A stretch of 64,000 nucleotides of DNA from Coprinellus micaceus (GCA_951394405.1 OX596335.1:1922001-1986000), one strand, 5' to 3'; numbered from the stretch's first letter, positions 12,208 through 22,921 are shown. Numbers and translations are program-made. Notes: generated by a model not told the origin, from the sequence alone.

Positions 12208-13266
12208 TCACCTCGTCTTCTTCACAAGACGTCGAAATGCACCACGAGTTTCGGCAGAGTCATCCGCTTTCCACTCGTCATACGCTTTCTGACATTCGTC
12301 AGTCCACCACTTTTTTGAGCGGGGGGTAATGATGTACTCTTCTGAGTGGGCGAACCACGCATCAGAGAACACCTTTTCAATTGCCACAGAGAGTTCCTCC
12401 ACTCCTTCTGCGGTGTTGAGATCATACAGGTCGGAGAGACCGGGCATCTCCTTTTCAACCTGCATAAAGAACAGGGCCACCGCATCCTCCTTGAGGGTGC
12501 GGCCCTTGATGTGCTCAGCATGGTTGCTGAGTTTGACGACTGAGGACAGCGGGTAGTGATCCGAGGTCCCCTTGAGGTCATGGTCTCTCAGCGGCGCGGC
12601 TGAGAGAATGTAGGCAGGTTGAACGAACACCATGTCTATTACAGACTTGATGTTTGCATCGGTGTAGGACACGTAGGTGGGTCCTGGATTAGCGGGTGGG
12701 GAATACTCCACACCCAGACGGGCTGCTGTTTCCAGCAGTAGAATAGCTGTATCTCCATGATTTGGAACGGCATCGTCCCATTCCCTGGAGTGACAGTTGA
12801 AATCTCCAGCCATGTAGTCCATGGCTGGGAGCGAATCTGCGCGGCAATCAAGCAAGCGAATTGCTCGGTGGTCAGCGCCTGAGTATACATTCGTGAGGTG
12901 CATGGGCTCATCACCTGCGAACAGGGAGATTACCATCACATCTCGATCGTGGATGAGATCTCGACGGTAAGTTGGACGGAGTACGTCCAATCTCTTATTT
13001 ACGTAGGCCATGACCCGAGGGAGGGTCCCTGGCTCGGTGGGGGGGACCATGCAGGTCCACTTAGGATGGCGGGGCGAACCCCACACCGCTGTACCTTCTT
13101 TATCATGTGCAGAAGGAGCGTGACGAACAAGCCTCCATGGAGGCTCTTGTAAGAATACGATATCCAACGATTTACATTGAGCTTTGAGTAATACAACAAG
13201 AGAGTCCCAAGACTTTGCAACATTGAAAGAAACAACCCTGATCTTCCGTAATGTTGTACTAGACAT
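12208..13266 (-). pseudogene. LINE ORF2: APE-type endonuclease
   Basis: I place the ORF2 start at ATG 13264-13266, 8 nt inside the end of ORF1. The endonuclease shows the family residues in order: VSFNVAKS, LQEPPW (catalytic Glu), NVYSGA, GDFNCHS, IDMVFVQ and SDHYPL. It nicks target DNA for target-primed reverse transcription. An in-frame TGA at 12208-12210 separates it from the RT region. Confidence 0.9.
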
Positions 13267-13971
13267 TAGGAAGGACTGGGTTAGATTGAAGCTGTCCACG
13301 ATCTTGACGATCACGTACCTGCTTGTTGAGAGCGTCGATCTGGGCGCGGTTGAACCTCGCATACCAGAAAGGACATTTCGACGACTCGGCGTCACGGTCC
13401 TCCTTCCTGCAGTTGAGACAACGTACACGATGGGGGCAGACTTTGATCTCATCCAGGGTGGGGCGAATTGGCTTAGGGAGTTGCTTGGGCTTGCCCTTGA
13501 AACAGCTCATGTGGTGGCGATGCTCGTCCCGAGTATGAGACTCACCGCAGATGGGGCACCTGCGATGGGTCCGGCACATGAAGTCAGGATGCCCCCATTT
13601 GCAGCAGTTCTTGCAAAAGGGGACGCCGGGTTGACGAGGAGTGGACCTGATAAGGCACTTCCTGCCGAGGATGTTGATGGTCTTGTTGTTCAAGGCCTTC
13701 ACATGGGTCCCTGCTTGGGAGTCCCAGATGTTGATGTAGACGGTCACCGATGTGGAGGCCTTTGACTCAGAGTTGATCACCTGGGGACGGGCAGTCGGAA
13801 TATAGTGCTCACTCAGGGACGACGCCTCGAACGCGCTGTTAATGTCAGAGTAGACCGTTAGGTTACCCCCGACTTTGTATTTTGGAACACCATGTATCTC
13901 AAGATAGCTGGTGGACTGCGGAAGCCTGACCCACAGGTTGCGGGACCAGGCTGGAAGGACTTGGGTGATCC

Positions 13972-13974
<3 letters not shown>
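13259..13974 (-). pseudogene. LINE ORF1 (gag-like, zinc knuckles), N-terminally truncated
   Basis: About 238 codons. The C-terminal half has one canonical C-x2-C-x4-H-x4-C knuckle (CKNCCKWGHPDFMC), a second Cys/His cluster (CPICGESH...HHMSC) and a third (CLNCRKED...KC). This is the usual layout of LINE ORF1 nucleic-acid-binding proteins. The apparent Lys run at the N-terminus comes from the adjoining poly(A) tail and is not part of the protein. The stop TAG (13259-13261) overlaps the ORF2 start. Confidence 0.85.
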
Positions 13975-14003
<29 letters not shown>

Positions 14004-14593
14004 GAAATCAAGTTTTGTATTCCGGGGCACGATGGCAGTCCGGTCGCTATCAGGCATACAAAGGGAGCGCGAGCGTCACTAACTAAGTACTACAGCATTT
14101 ATGAGAAGTGAAATTTGACAATTTGGAGATGCCCGGCACTTGAGGTTTTACCCCCAACCAGCAGACAGACAGTGAAGGGCCTTGTGGCGCTAACAGATCG
14201 GTATATTGAGTCGGCATTCCCACCCAGCCCAGTCCAACCCCCACCAGTACCAGTCCGCCACGAGGTGTTATGGGCCCCGGGGGCACACCTTGCCTGCCCC
14301 CAAACGGTGTCCCTCACGGTAACCGAGCTTCGGGTACCCCTCATCCACATCAGTTGCAAGGACTGACACATCAGGGTAAGGCATGTCACGAGTCTGGGCT
14401 ACCTGTGGGTACTTGCAGGTAGACCCATGGGAATGCCCGTGGGAAACCTGACCCGCAAGTCCAGGTAACCTGTGGGAACAAACCTGTACAGATCCAGGTT
14501 ACAGCCTTGAAACCACAGGTACTTGCATGGTGCAAACATCTGGGCCAGATGTCACCACTGGAAGTTATATTGGGTCTGCATGACTGCATTAGT

Positions 14594-14596
<3 letters not shown>

Positions 14597-14624
<28 letters not shown>

Positions 14625-14928
14625 GAAATCATCTTTTATATACCGGGGCACAAAGGTAGTCCGGTCGCTAGCTAATACACAAAGTATTTCTACGATACAT
14701 ACAACCGGCAATTACAAACAGACGCATAAACACAGTGATGGGGCGAAAGATAGGACTCCCCCGAAGCGAAGTCCAAGACTTGTGTGCGAAGCCTTTGTAG
14801 GCGACGCCAGAAGGACAAGCTTTATCGCGGTGCCCCTCCCCAGACTTAGCCGACCGGCTACTAAGCCAACGCGTTTCAATCCAGGCTCTGGGGGGTCCTC
14901 CACACCCCCCGATAGGCACCTCCGTCTA
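14597..14928 (-). mobile_element. SINE-like retroposon sharing the LINE 3' tail
   Basis: About 330 bp, minus strand, with poly(A) at 14597-14624 and target duplication CATTAGTGAGTT (14587-14598 and 14929-14940). Its last ~45 bp before the A-tract closely resemble the resident LINE tail (GCCCCGGTATATAAAAG). The remainder is unrelated to the LINE and non-coding. A 73-bp piece of the same family occurs at 22849-22921. Use of the LINE machinery is inferred from the shared tail. Confidence 0.75.
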
Positions 14929-15016
14929 CATTAGTGAGTTGTGTGATGTAGTTTAGGTGTATGTACAATGTTAGATACCATTTTTTGGGGGTGTACACTA
15001 GTATTTGCCCTATACC

Positions 15017-15326
15017 TGTTGAAAGTGTAACTGGGGGCAGGGACACTGAAGCCTCTAGGTCAGAGTACTGAACTGTTGATATTGGGGCATACTGCTACTC
15101 ACCTGAAGCCTCTAGGTCAGAGTACTGAACTAAGGGGCCTCAGGGCAATACATGGAGTGTTGATACACAGGAATCAGGTCACATGATGCTAGATGATCAA
15201 GATATGATAACTAAGTCCGATTAGATCAAGATAACTGATGAAGGGGAAGATCATGATGGATAAGGGTGATCTGTGAATGGATAAGGATGGATAAGGGTGG
15301 AGTCACCAAGTCACCAAGTTCCAACA
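15017..15326 (-). repeat. solo copia LTR with internal tandem duplication
   Basis: Reverse-orientation member of the 9277-9529 LTR family, with TGTTGAAAG...TTCCAACA termini and perfect 5-bp target duplication ATACC (15012-15016, 15327-15331). It is 57 bp longer than the other LTR. The excess is a tandem repeat of the segment starting GAAGCCTCTAGGTCAGAG (near 15048 and 15105). Confidence 0.9.
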
Positions 15327-15584
15327 ATACCATGCTTGGCACCTGCACTATTACCTGCGACCTGACCTGTGATGACCTGGACTCGCAGGTACAGGTGACC
15401 TGTGGGAAAATACCTGCACAGATCCAGGTAAGGCATAATTTTATGCAGGTACCTGCCCCACAGATTCAGGTCAACCTGTGGGTGCACTCGTGACATGCCT
15501 TACGTCAGGGTACCTACCCATCTCCCTCCACGCGAGACCTTTAACCAGCAGAGGCCAGTCCAAACCAGACGGGGCCGCGTCCTC

Positions 15585-16700
15585 TCAACCATCCCCCTGT
15601 GGGGCGTACTCAAACCCAAAGGCAAATGCCTTTGGGTTATCTTCTAAGAACCAAACGAGCTCCTGGATGTAGTGGGGGTCACGATCGGCGGTCTCCAGCA
15701 CTCCGCGCTGGGTAAAGATGTGATGCCTAGTTTGCATCGGACAACCACACTCACACTCATGTGAGTCTTGGTTACGAATATTGAACCATTGGCGGTATTC
15801 ACCAGTCGGTGCATGATTGAGGATGGCTCTGCACATGCGTGCACAGAGCACATTGTTCTCATTGACATGTCAGAGCCATACTCCCCCATTGGAGTACATC
15901 GGACGCATTGGCTTCCCCTTGGGGTTGTGCAGCACCAAGAACTGGTGCCCTAGATAATCTGGGTTGCGTGCCTGAGTAGCCCAGGTGTCCAGGGCGGAGT
16001 CGGCAACATGCTTGCGCACGCTATCGAGAGAAGTAGCAGGTCTCACTCCTGCCGGAGTAGGAGGGAGGCTCTGTGTGTGCAGATGAGCACGATGTTGAAG
16101 ACCCCACTTCAATTTGGAGGGGGTCTCAATGAAATCCACCTGTCTGTCCGTCTTGGCGGCAAACCAGGTGCAGAGGGCCTTACAGGTTGCAAGCGAGAAC
16201 GCCTGGCCCGAATGGATCCCCGGATTAACTGCCCTCTTGGCCATGGCCAGTGAGTCAGTGAATATCGCAATCTGATCGCAGTCTTCTAGGGCCGTGGCCC
16301 TTCCGACTGCCATGCGAATCGCTAAGAGCTCGGCGTCCAACGACATGACTCGTCCTGCCACCGTGACTCCCTTGCTCTGCTGGTTGCCCAGGCCTTCATA
16401 TACGTAGGCCACGGTCACATTATGCCTGGTGGCCTTGGGGACAGACGCGTCCACCCCCATGCAGACTGTGCGGATGTTGGTACTCAATGAGTTCCATAGA
16501 GTGTTCAGTTCCTGCCGGCGCCGTTCGAAGATGTCTTCACCATACTGTTGGAAACTGTTGAAGTGGACTTGGGCCCTGTAGAGGTCCATCATCCTAGATC
16601 CTGGAGTATTTTCAACCGCGCATGGCTCGAACTTCTCCGTCAGTTTAGGCAGACCCCTAAGGGTCTGGCCTATAGCATCCTTTACACGACCGCGGTTCAC
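15585..16700 (-). pseudogene. LINE ORF2: RNase H and Cys/His tail (copy 4)
   Basis: This covers the linker, RNase H (GVDASVP; IFTDSLAMA) and the C-terminal HECECGCPMQTRHH motif. The middle motif reads SLDAELL. An in-frame TGA at 15870-15872 interrupts the frame where other copies have CGA (Arg). The upstream RT part continues at 16657-17421 in another frame because a short segment is missing near 16740. Confidence 0.85.
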
Positions 16701-17425
16701 CGGAGAGAGATGACGGGCGGCCCCGTAATGGGGGGAGGCACTCCACCCCCCCAGTAGGAGACGTATGAAATGCTCCTATTATCCAGCATGCTGCTTTACG
16801 CTGCATGGAGGTTAGAATTTTGAGTGCGCCTTGGATCTTTGCGCCCTCATAGTGCCACAACCTATGTCCGTATGTGCAGATGGGAATCACACACGCCCGG
16901 AACAAGATTTGTTTGTTCTTGGGCGATAGCCCTCGAGTAGAATTACCAAGCATCCTCATTGCCATTACGGTGGTGAGAGCCTTGGTCGAATAGTACCGGA
17001 TGTGTTCCTTGAAGGACAAAAACCGGTTGAAAAAGAATCCCAAGTAGCGCCAATACTGCTTGCGTTTCAGAGGGGTGTCCCTTGTAAAGGGGGCATATCC
17101 GAGATCAAGGGGCATACAGAAGTCCGTGTGGCCCTTGGAGAAGTGGAAGAGTTCTGTCTTGTCGTGTTCCAAGACGAGCCCTGCCTTTGTAAACATATCG
17201 AACAGGCACTGGTATGCATGGTATAGATGCACACAGTTTTCTTCGATATTGCGAGATTGGACGATGATGGTACCATCGTCCACGTATGAGATCAAGGTAG
17301 TGAGTTTCCCCTCTGGCCTCAACCGGAATAGCTTCATGATTGGAGCTATGACAAGGGCAGACAACACAGGTGAGAGGGCAGAGCCCTGTCCCACCCCTAC
17401 GTCCGCCCGGAAGGGTTCCAAGGTA
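16657..17425 (-). pseudogene. LINE ORF2: RT palm and thumb fragment (copy 4)
   Basis: It starts inside the RT palm (EPFRADVGVGQG), contains an intact YVDDG box and the thumb, then loses register near 16740 relative to copy 7. The missing upstream part of the RT continues at 18974-19226, beyond the inserted LINE copy 8. Confidence 0.82.
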
Positions 17426-17482
17426 TGACAAAGAAGGCACGGCAGTATGGGGCTCTCCCCATCATCCTAAGTGGGCCTGATT

Positions 17483-18496
17483 CGCTTGCAACCTGTAAGG
17501 CTCAACGCACCTGGTTTGCCACCAAGGTGGACAGATGGGTGGACTTCATTGAGACCCCTTCCAAGCTGAAGTGGGGTCTTCAACATCGTGCTCACTTGCA
17601 CGTGCAGAGCCTCCCTCCTACTCTGGCAGGAGCGAGACCCGCTACTTCTCTTGATAGCGTGCGCAAGCACATTGCCGACTCTGCACTGGACGCGTGGGCT
17701 ACTCAGGCACGTAATCCAGACTATCTAGGGCACCAGTTCATGGTGCTGCATGACCCCAAGGGGAAGCCAATTCGTCCAACATACTCCAATGGGGGAGTAT
17801 GGCTCCGACATGTTAATGAGAGTAATGCACTCTGTGCACATATGTGCAGAGCCATCCTCAACCACGTGCCTACTGGAGAGTACTACTCCCAGTTCCGCAT
17901 ACCTGGCCATGATGATCACGAATGTGAATGCGGCTGTCCGGTGCAAACTCGTCTAAGGCTGAGCACGAGTCACCTGTGGGTATTGCACGCGATTTATTGC
18001 GGACCGAATAGCCGCTTAAATTCTGCACCCAATGAAAGAAAAATTGTGCAAAACGGTTCAGAATTGACTGAGCTACACTCTTGCAAAGTTTCAGGCTGCT
18101 ACCTTTACCCAATGTGGCAGGGTGTCCCATTCTTTTAGAAAACCCGTACACAAGTCAAAACAAGGCTATTTTCGGACTCGTTGGCCCTCAACGCGGCGAG
18201 TTTTTGATGGATTTGAACCAAACTTGAAAAATACATAGATAATTCATTTTTGCACTGATTTACATGATTTTGGTACCAAAATGTTCGGAAAATTCGTGGC
18301 AATCACCTGACTCATAAATACCCACAGATCGACTCGTGCTCAGCCTTAAACTCGTCACCATATTTTCATGCAGTGCGGTGTACTGCAAACATACGATCGG
18401 GATCCCCGCTTTGTGCGAGAACTTGTTTGGTTTTTAGAGGACAATCCAAAGGTGTTCGCCTTTGGATTCCAATACGCCCCACAGGGGGATGGGTGA
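17483..18496 (+). pseudogene. LINE ORF2 C-terminal region (copy 8)
   Basis: It encodes the end of RNase H (LATCKAQRTWFATK) and the HECECGCPVQTR Cys/His motif. The MITE then interrupts it, and the frame ends with HHIFMQCG...QYAPQGDG. The piece lacks the endonuclease, the RT and most of RNase H, so it is a dead 5'-truncated copy. Removing the MITE and one copy of its AACTCGTC duplication restores the frame. Confidence 0.82.
17954..18348. mobile_element. hAT-like MITE, family TAAGGCTGAGC, copy a
   Basis: A 395-bp element with inverted termini TAAGGCTGAGCACGAGTC and a perfect 8-bp target duplication AACTCGTC (17946-17953, 18349-18356). The YARNG-like terminus and 8-bp TSD fit hAT. It has no coding capacity. 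A larger copy of the family lies at 38323-39803. Confidence 0.9.
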
Positions 18497-18942
18497 GAGG
18501 GAGCAGCCTCGTCTGGCCTGGACTGGTCTTTGCTGGTTAAAGGTCTCGCGTGAAGGGAGTTGGGTAGGCACCCTGACGTGTCAGTCCTTGCAACTGATGT
18601 GGATGAGGGGTACCCAAAGTGCAGTTACCGTGAGGGAGACAGTTCGGGGGCAGGCAAGGTGTGCCCCTGGGGCCCATAACACCTCGTGGCGGACTGGTAC
18701 TGGTGGGGATTGGACTGGGCTGGATGGGAATGCCGACTCAACATACCGATCTGTTAGTGCTGCAAGGCCTCTCATTGTCTGTCTGCTGGTTGGGGGTAAA
18801 ACCTCAAGCGCCGGGCGTCTCCAAATCGTCAAATTTTACTTCTTATAAATGCTGTAGTACTTAGTTAGTGACGCTCGCGCTCTCTTTGTATGCCTGATAG
18901 TGACCAGACTGCCATTGTGCCCCGGAAGACAAAACCTGATTT

Positions 18943-18976
<34 letters not shown>

Positions 18977-19226
18977 TTCCAAGGTACAGCCATTCCACAC
19001 ATAGGATGTGTGGCGCTCCACCAGGTATGATTCAAAGAAGGTCACCACCATAGGATGGAAGCCTTGTTTGTGGAGTACCTTGAGTAAGAACTCGTGGTTG
19101 ATGGACGGAAAGAACTGGGCGATGTCGAAGGCCACAACGCTCGTCTTAAGTCCTGCTGCCCACCCCGTCTGCACCAGGTGCGTCAGGAACAGGCCTGCGT
19201 CTTCGGTGGAGCGCTGACGCACCCCT

Positions 19227-20166
19227 CAGCTTTGGGGAGCCCTACATGGCACCTACAATGCAGCCAACGACCGACCGGTCGACCTGAGTCTACCGGACGA
19301 ACTCCCTGACGAACCCGTCAGGGAGTGGCCAGTATTCTCTCTCTTAGAAATGAGGCAAGCCCTAGAGGCCTGCTCATCTCGCTCCGCTCCGGGTCCTGAC
19401 CATGTTACATGGCAGCACCTGAAGTATATCTTCACTGTACCTGAATGCGAAAAGGTCGTGATGGACTTGGCCAATGCCTGCATAAAAACCGGGCACTGGC
19501 CAAAACATTTCAAGGACTCGCTTTCGATTATCATACCGAAACTGAATAAGCCGTCCTACTCTGCCCCAAAGGCGTTCAGACCCGTTGTGCTTCTGAACAC
19601 CCTTGGTAAATTGGTTGAAAAGATGATTTCCAACCGCTTCCAGTTTGACATGATCAAGTACAATCTTGTCGACCCAAATCAAATGGGAGGGGTGCGCCAG
19701 CGCTCCACCGAAGACGCAGGCCTATTCGTAACGCACCTGGTGCAGACGGGGTGGGCAGCAGGACTTAAGACGAGCGTTGTGGCCTTCGACATCGCCCAGT
19801 TCTTTCCGTCCATCAACCACGAGTTCTTACTCAAGGTACTCCGCAAGCAAGGCTTCCACCCAATGGTGGTAACCTTCTTTCAATCCTACCTGGTGGAGCG
19901 ACACACATCCTATGTGTGGAATGGCTCTACCTCGGAACCTTTCCGGGCGGACGTAGGGGTGGGACAGGGCTCTGCCCTCTCACCCGTGCTGTCTGCCCTT
20001 GTCATAGCTCCAATCATGAAGCTATTCCGGTTGAGGCCAGAGGGGAAACTCGCTACCTTGATTTCATATGTGGACGATGGTACCATCATCGTCCAATCTT
20101 GCGATATCGAAGAGAACTGCGTGCATCTTTATCATGCATACCAGTGTCTTTTTGATATGTTTACAA
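19227..20166 (+). pseudogene. LINE copy 9: RT fragment
   Basis: Plus-strand LINE segment whose frame covers the RT fingers and palm (HVTWQHLKY, FDIAQFFPSINH, intact YVDDG). It is truncated at the right by a hAT-like element at 20167, which ends the frame after CLFDMFTT. Its left end is joined head-to-head to minus-strand LINE copy 4. The sequence across 19350-20166 is open and little decayed. Confidence 0.85.
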
Positions 20167-21050
20167 CAGTACTTCACACTCCCCCACTTGTCTAATTGGA
20201 CTCCATTGGAGTCCAGCCACCCCATTGGGTATCCAGCCTGGGGGGGCTGGGGTCCATTGGAGTCCAGTGGAAACCCAATGAACCCCAACCAAGGCTAGCC
20301 CACCCCAGCCCACTCCAATTGGACTCCAACCCAAGTCCAATCAAGTCCAACCAACTCTGTCCAGACTCCAGGGTGAAATGTTTGGTAGTGATTGGACTCC
20401 AACTAGACTCCAATTGGAGTCCAATGAGACACTAGCCACATCTGTCTTTTATGCAACTGTAGGCTGTGTAAGAAATCATTATCTTTCCCACAGTTGTCAC
20501 CAGTTATCATCACACTCATATCAGACCCCCTGAATGCAAATATAGTAACTGAATCAAATTACCAGTCTTTAGATTTTGGATCAGCCCTGACATCATATCT
20601 CATAAACAGGTAAGATAGGATTTTTTTCAGTGTTTTTCTAGATTTTTGCAGAATTAATGTGGCGGAATAAGGTTACATGTCAAATTTGTCATAATAATTA
20701 TGATGTCACATTTCCCAAACAAGAATGATGGGAATATTTTCGGTAATTTTCGGTAATTTTCCGGAATTAATGTGACAGAATGATATCATATGTCAAAATA
20801 GCACAGCCACAGTTTCCCATACCCACGCTCTTGCCCCACTCGGGTCATGGGTCCCCACTGGAACTCCATTGGAGTCCAATGAGATTTTGTCTAATGGACC
20901 CCAAATTGCAACCCCAATGGTGTCTTGTGAGTCTAGGCTGGGGAAACTGTTATTTTTGGTCCAATTGGAGTCCAATGTGTGAATTTTGGGTGGTAGATTG
21001 GGGTTGGTTGGGGTGGGCTAGGCCCAATGGCATAGAATTTGGGGGGCAGT

Positions 21051-22752
21051 ACGGTGGCTCATAGCGGCCAGCTTTGATTTCGGTTTTTGATTTTTGGTTT
21101 CGCACCGTGTGAATTGGGTCCGGCCTGGTGCCTGGTGGTAGGGGAGGGGATTTGGGCTATGTCCCCTCCTTCCTTGGGCGTAGAGAAGTGCTAGTGGTAT
21201 AGCATACCTAGTTTAGAGCATCCCAAGGGACAGCAGCACAAAAAACACGATTTTCGCAAACTCCGAGAATGTCGGAGTCACGCCTAGACTTTGAACAGTG
21301 ACATTAGCTCGAGTGGCTTGAGTTACACCTTCACCACAAGGTGAAAGGGATGGCTTATAGCCAGCCAAAAAACAGAAAAGTATAGAAAATAGGCCTTAAA
21401 TATGAACAACGCGTCCTTTTTTTCAAAGAGAGATATTACGGCCATCATGGTGCCCCACAAAAGCGGGGATAATTTGATACTCTCTGTATCATTCAAGCTG
21501 GTTCCGCGTGGCCTCTCGAGTACTAGTTGTCCCAGCTCCCCATTCAATGGTGGGGGAGTGTTTGATCAGGATCATCACCGCTGCCGGGAGTCTCACATGC
21601 CTCCTCACGATGACTGGGCGCCAATACGAGAACCATGGATAGAAAATGACCCGACCACCATGATATATTATATACCTTATAGTTGCATTGATCTTCCAAC
21701 TCGCAAGCCCCCGTGTTTCCTCGTATGGCCCCGTCTCCCCATAAATTTGGGCATGTTTCTAAGTTCTCAGATATCGCTTACCCTCAAGAAGCTCAGAATG
21801 ACGTCTTTCCAACTCAGCCTTACTCAGGTAACATTTTGTTGGAAGACAATGCTCATGTCAACTCTATCTCTACAAAGAATACCTCTATTTCGAACGTTTT
21901 ACTTATCTTTTATTGATCTACAGAGAACAACAACCACCTTGTATTATTCCCATTATACTCGCACTTATTGTTCTCTTATCTCCACCTTATCTCTATTCAC
22001 TGCTATTGTTCTCTACTTATGGAACGTCTATTGTTCTTTCTTATTGTTCTGCATATAGGTTATCTATTGTTCTCCACAGTATATAGTCCACACTGTAAGT
22101 GGGTGAGTCCCCATCGAACTCTCCCCACTTACAGGTGCGTACCTTGTATACCCTACTTACTTTCAATCTAACATTGAACTCTCCCCACTTACAGTGGGTC
22201 ATACTTGCATCGTTCTACACATTTATCAGTGCTCATCCCTCTACGGATACCACTTGCTTGATATCATTTCACAGCTTTGGCTTGTCAGTTGAGTCACAAC
22301 TCCCCCAGTTTGTGCCTATTGCTTCTCGAATGGCAAGAGAACCGACTCGCATCACGCATACATGCGTGCGGTTCCGACGCTGCGATTGTACGTATTGGCC
22401 TCCTACTTGGAACTTTAAGTGCCCACCATGACGATGGCTCGTTAGCGTGTGTACCCTCCAAGACTACCGACACAGCAGGAAGACGGATCGTCAGGTTGTC
22501 GCCCAAGTTTCGGCGCTCGGTGTAACTCCGACATTCTCGGAGTTTTCAGAAATCGTGTTCTTTGCGTTGCTGTCCCTTTGGATGCTTTAAACTAGGTCTA
22601 TTATACCACTAGCACCTCTCTACGCCCAAGGAAGGGGGGGACATAGCCCAAATCCCCTCCCCTACCACCGGGCACCAGGCCGGACCCAATTCACACGGCG
22701 TGAAACCAAAAATCAAAAACCAAAATCAAAGCTGGCCGCTATGGGCCACCGT
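21051..22752. mobile_element. DNA element with ~234-bp terminal inverted repeats
   Basis: Left arm 21051-21284 and right arm 22519-22752 are inverted repeats starting ACGGTGGCTCATAGCGGCC, with roughly 90 percent identity by eye. Flanks GGGGCAGT (left, 21043-21050) and AGGGCAGT (right, 22753-22760) are a probable 8-bp duplication with one difference. The interior holds a solo LTR and weak open frames with no recognisable transposase. The superfamily is uncertain (hAT- or MULE-like). Confidence 0.75.
21837..22219 (+). repeat. solo LTR (383 bp), family TGTTGGAAGACAATG, copy 1
   Basis: Begins TGTTGGAAGACAATGC and ends GCATCGTTCTACA. Perfect 5-bp target duplication CATTT (21832-21836, 22220-22224). 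It contains a repeated GAACTCTCCCCACTTACAG motif. A second copy of identical length lies at 28566-28948. The parent retrotransposon is not in the window. Confidence 0.9.
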
Positions 22753-22848
22753 AGGGCAGTCTACCCAACAACCCCAATTGGACTCCAATGGACCCCATTG
22801 GATACCCAATGGAGTCCAATTAGAGAAGTGGGGCACAGTAAAGTACTC

Positions 22849-22921
22849 GTGATAGGGTGAAAGATAGGACTCCCCTGAAGTGAAGTCCAAGACTTGTGTG
22901 CAAAGCCTTGGTAGGCGACGC
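22849..22921 (-). repeat. fragment of the 14.6-kb SINE-like family
   Basis: 73 bp closely matching 14742-14814 (gtgatagggtgaaagatagg). It lies between the hAT-like element end and an unrelated open frame, with no tail or target duplication. It marks the rearranged flank of element copy B. Confidence 0.65.

Larger units (their letters stand above)
9530..13974 (-). mobile_element. LINE copy 2, most complete copy
   Basis: Minus-strand copy of the Tad/I-like LINE with the C-terminal part of ORF1, the whole endonuclease, RT and part of RNase H. The 3' end is cut off by the copia insertion at 9529/9530. The 5' side stops at 13974 next to the poly(A) of another LINE. A short 5'-truncated LINE (10224-10587) is inserted in it with a 15-bp target duplication. 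Several CGA to TGA changes show that it is dead. Confidence 0.9.
14378..15501. mobile_element. MULE-like non-autonomous element
   Basis: The terminal inverted repeat AAGGCATGTCACGAGT is perfect over 16 bp at both ends. Flanks are ACATCAGGGT (14368-14377) and ACGTCAGGGT (15502-15511), a 10-bp duplication with one C-to-T type difference. Subterminal regions repeat CCTGTGGG and GCAGGTA units. The 9-11 bp TSD size suggests the Mutator superfamily. There is no transposase. A SINE-like insertion and a solo LTR lie inside it. Confidence 0.75.
17426..18972 (+). mobile_element. LINE copy 8 with chimeric 5' end
   Basis: Plus-strand LINE inserted in LINE copy 4. Target duplication AGGGTTCCAAGGTA lies at 17412-17425 and 18973-18986; poly(A) is at 18944-18972. 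The first ~55 bp (17426-17480) do not match the LINE at the expected point. The LINE sequence then starts abruptly inside RNase H (near 17483). A hAT-like MITE (17954-18348) interrupts it. Confidence 0.85.
13975..19226 (-). mobile_element. LINE copy 4, interrupted by three younger insertions
   Basis: Minus-strand LINE made of segments 13975-14377, 15502-17425 and 18974-19226; the poly(A) is at 13975-14003. It is split by a MULE-like element (14378-15501) and by a plus-strand LINE (17426-18972), each with a target duplication. Its 5' end, inside the RT palm region, abuts a plus-strand LINE segment at 19226/19227. Confidence 0.85.
20167..22848. mobile_element. hAT-like element, family CAGTACTT, copy B
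   Basis: The left end CAGTACTTCACACTCCCCCA and right end (reverse GAGTACTTTACTGTGCCCCA) match copy A, as do the TCCAATTGG-rich subterminal parts. An element with ~234-bp inverted repeats is inserted at 21051-22752. The two flanks differ: GTTTACAA on the left (LINE RT) and GTGATAGG on the right (SINE-like fragment). No target duplication remains, so it is probably the product of recombination between copies. Confidence 0.8.
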
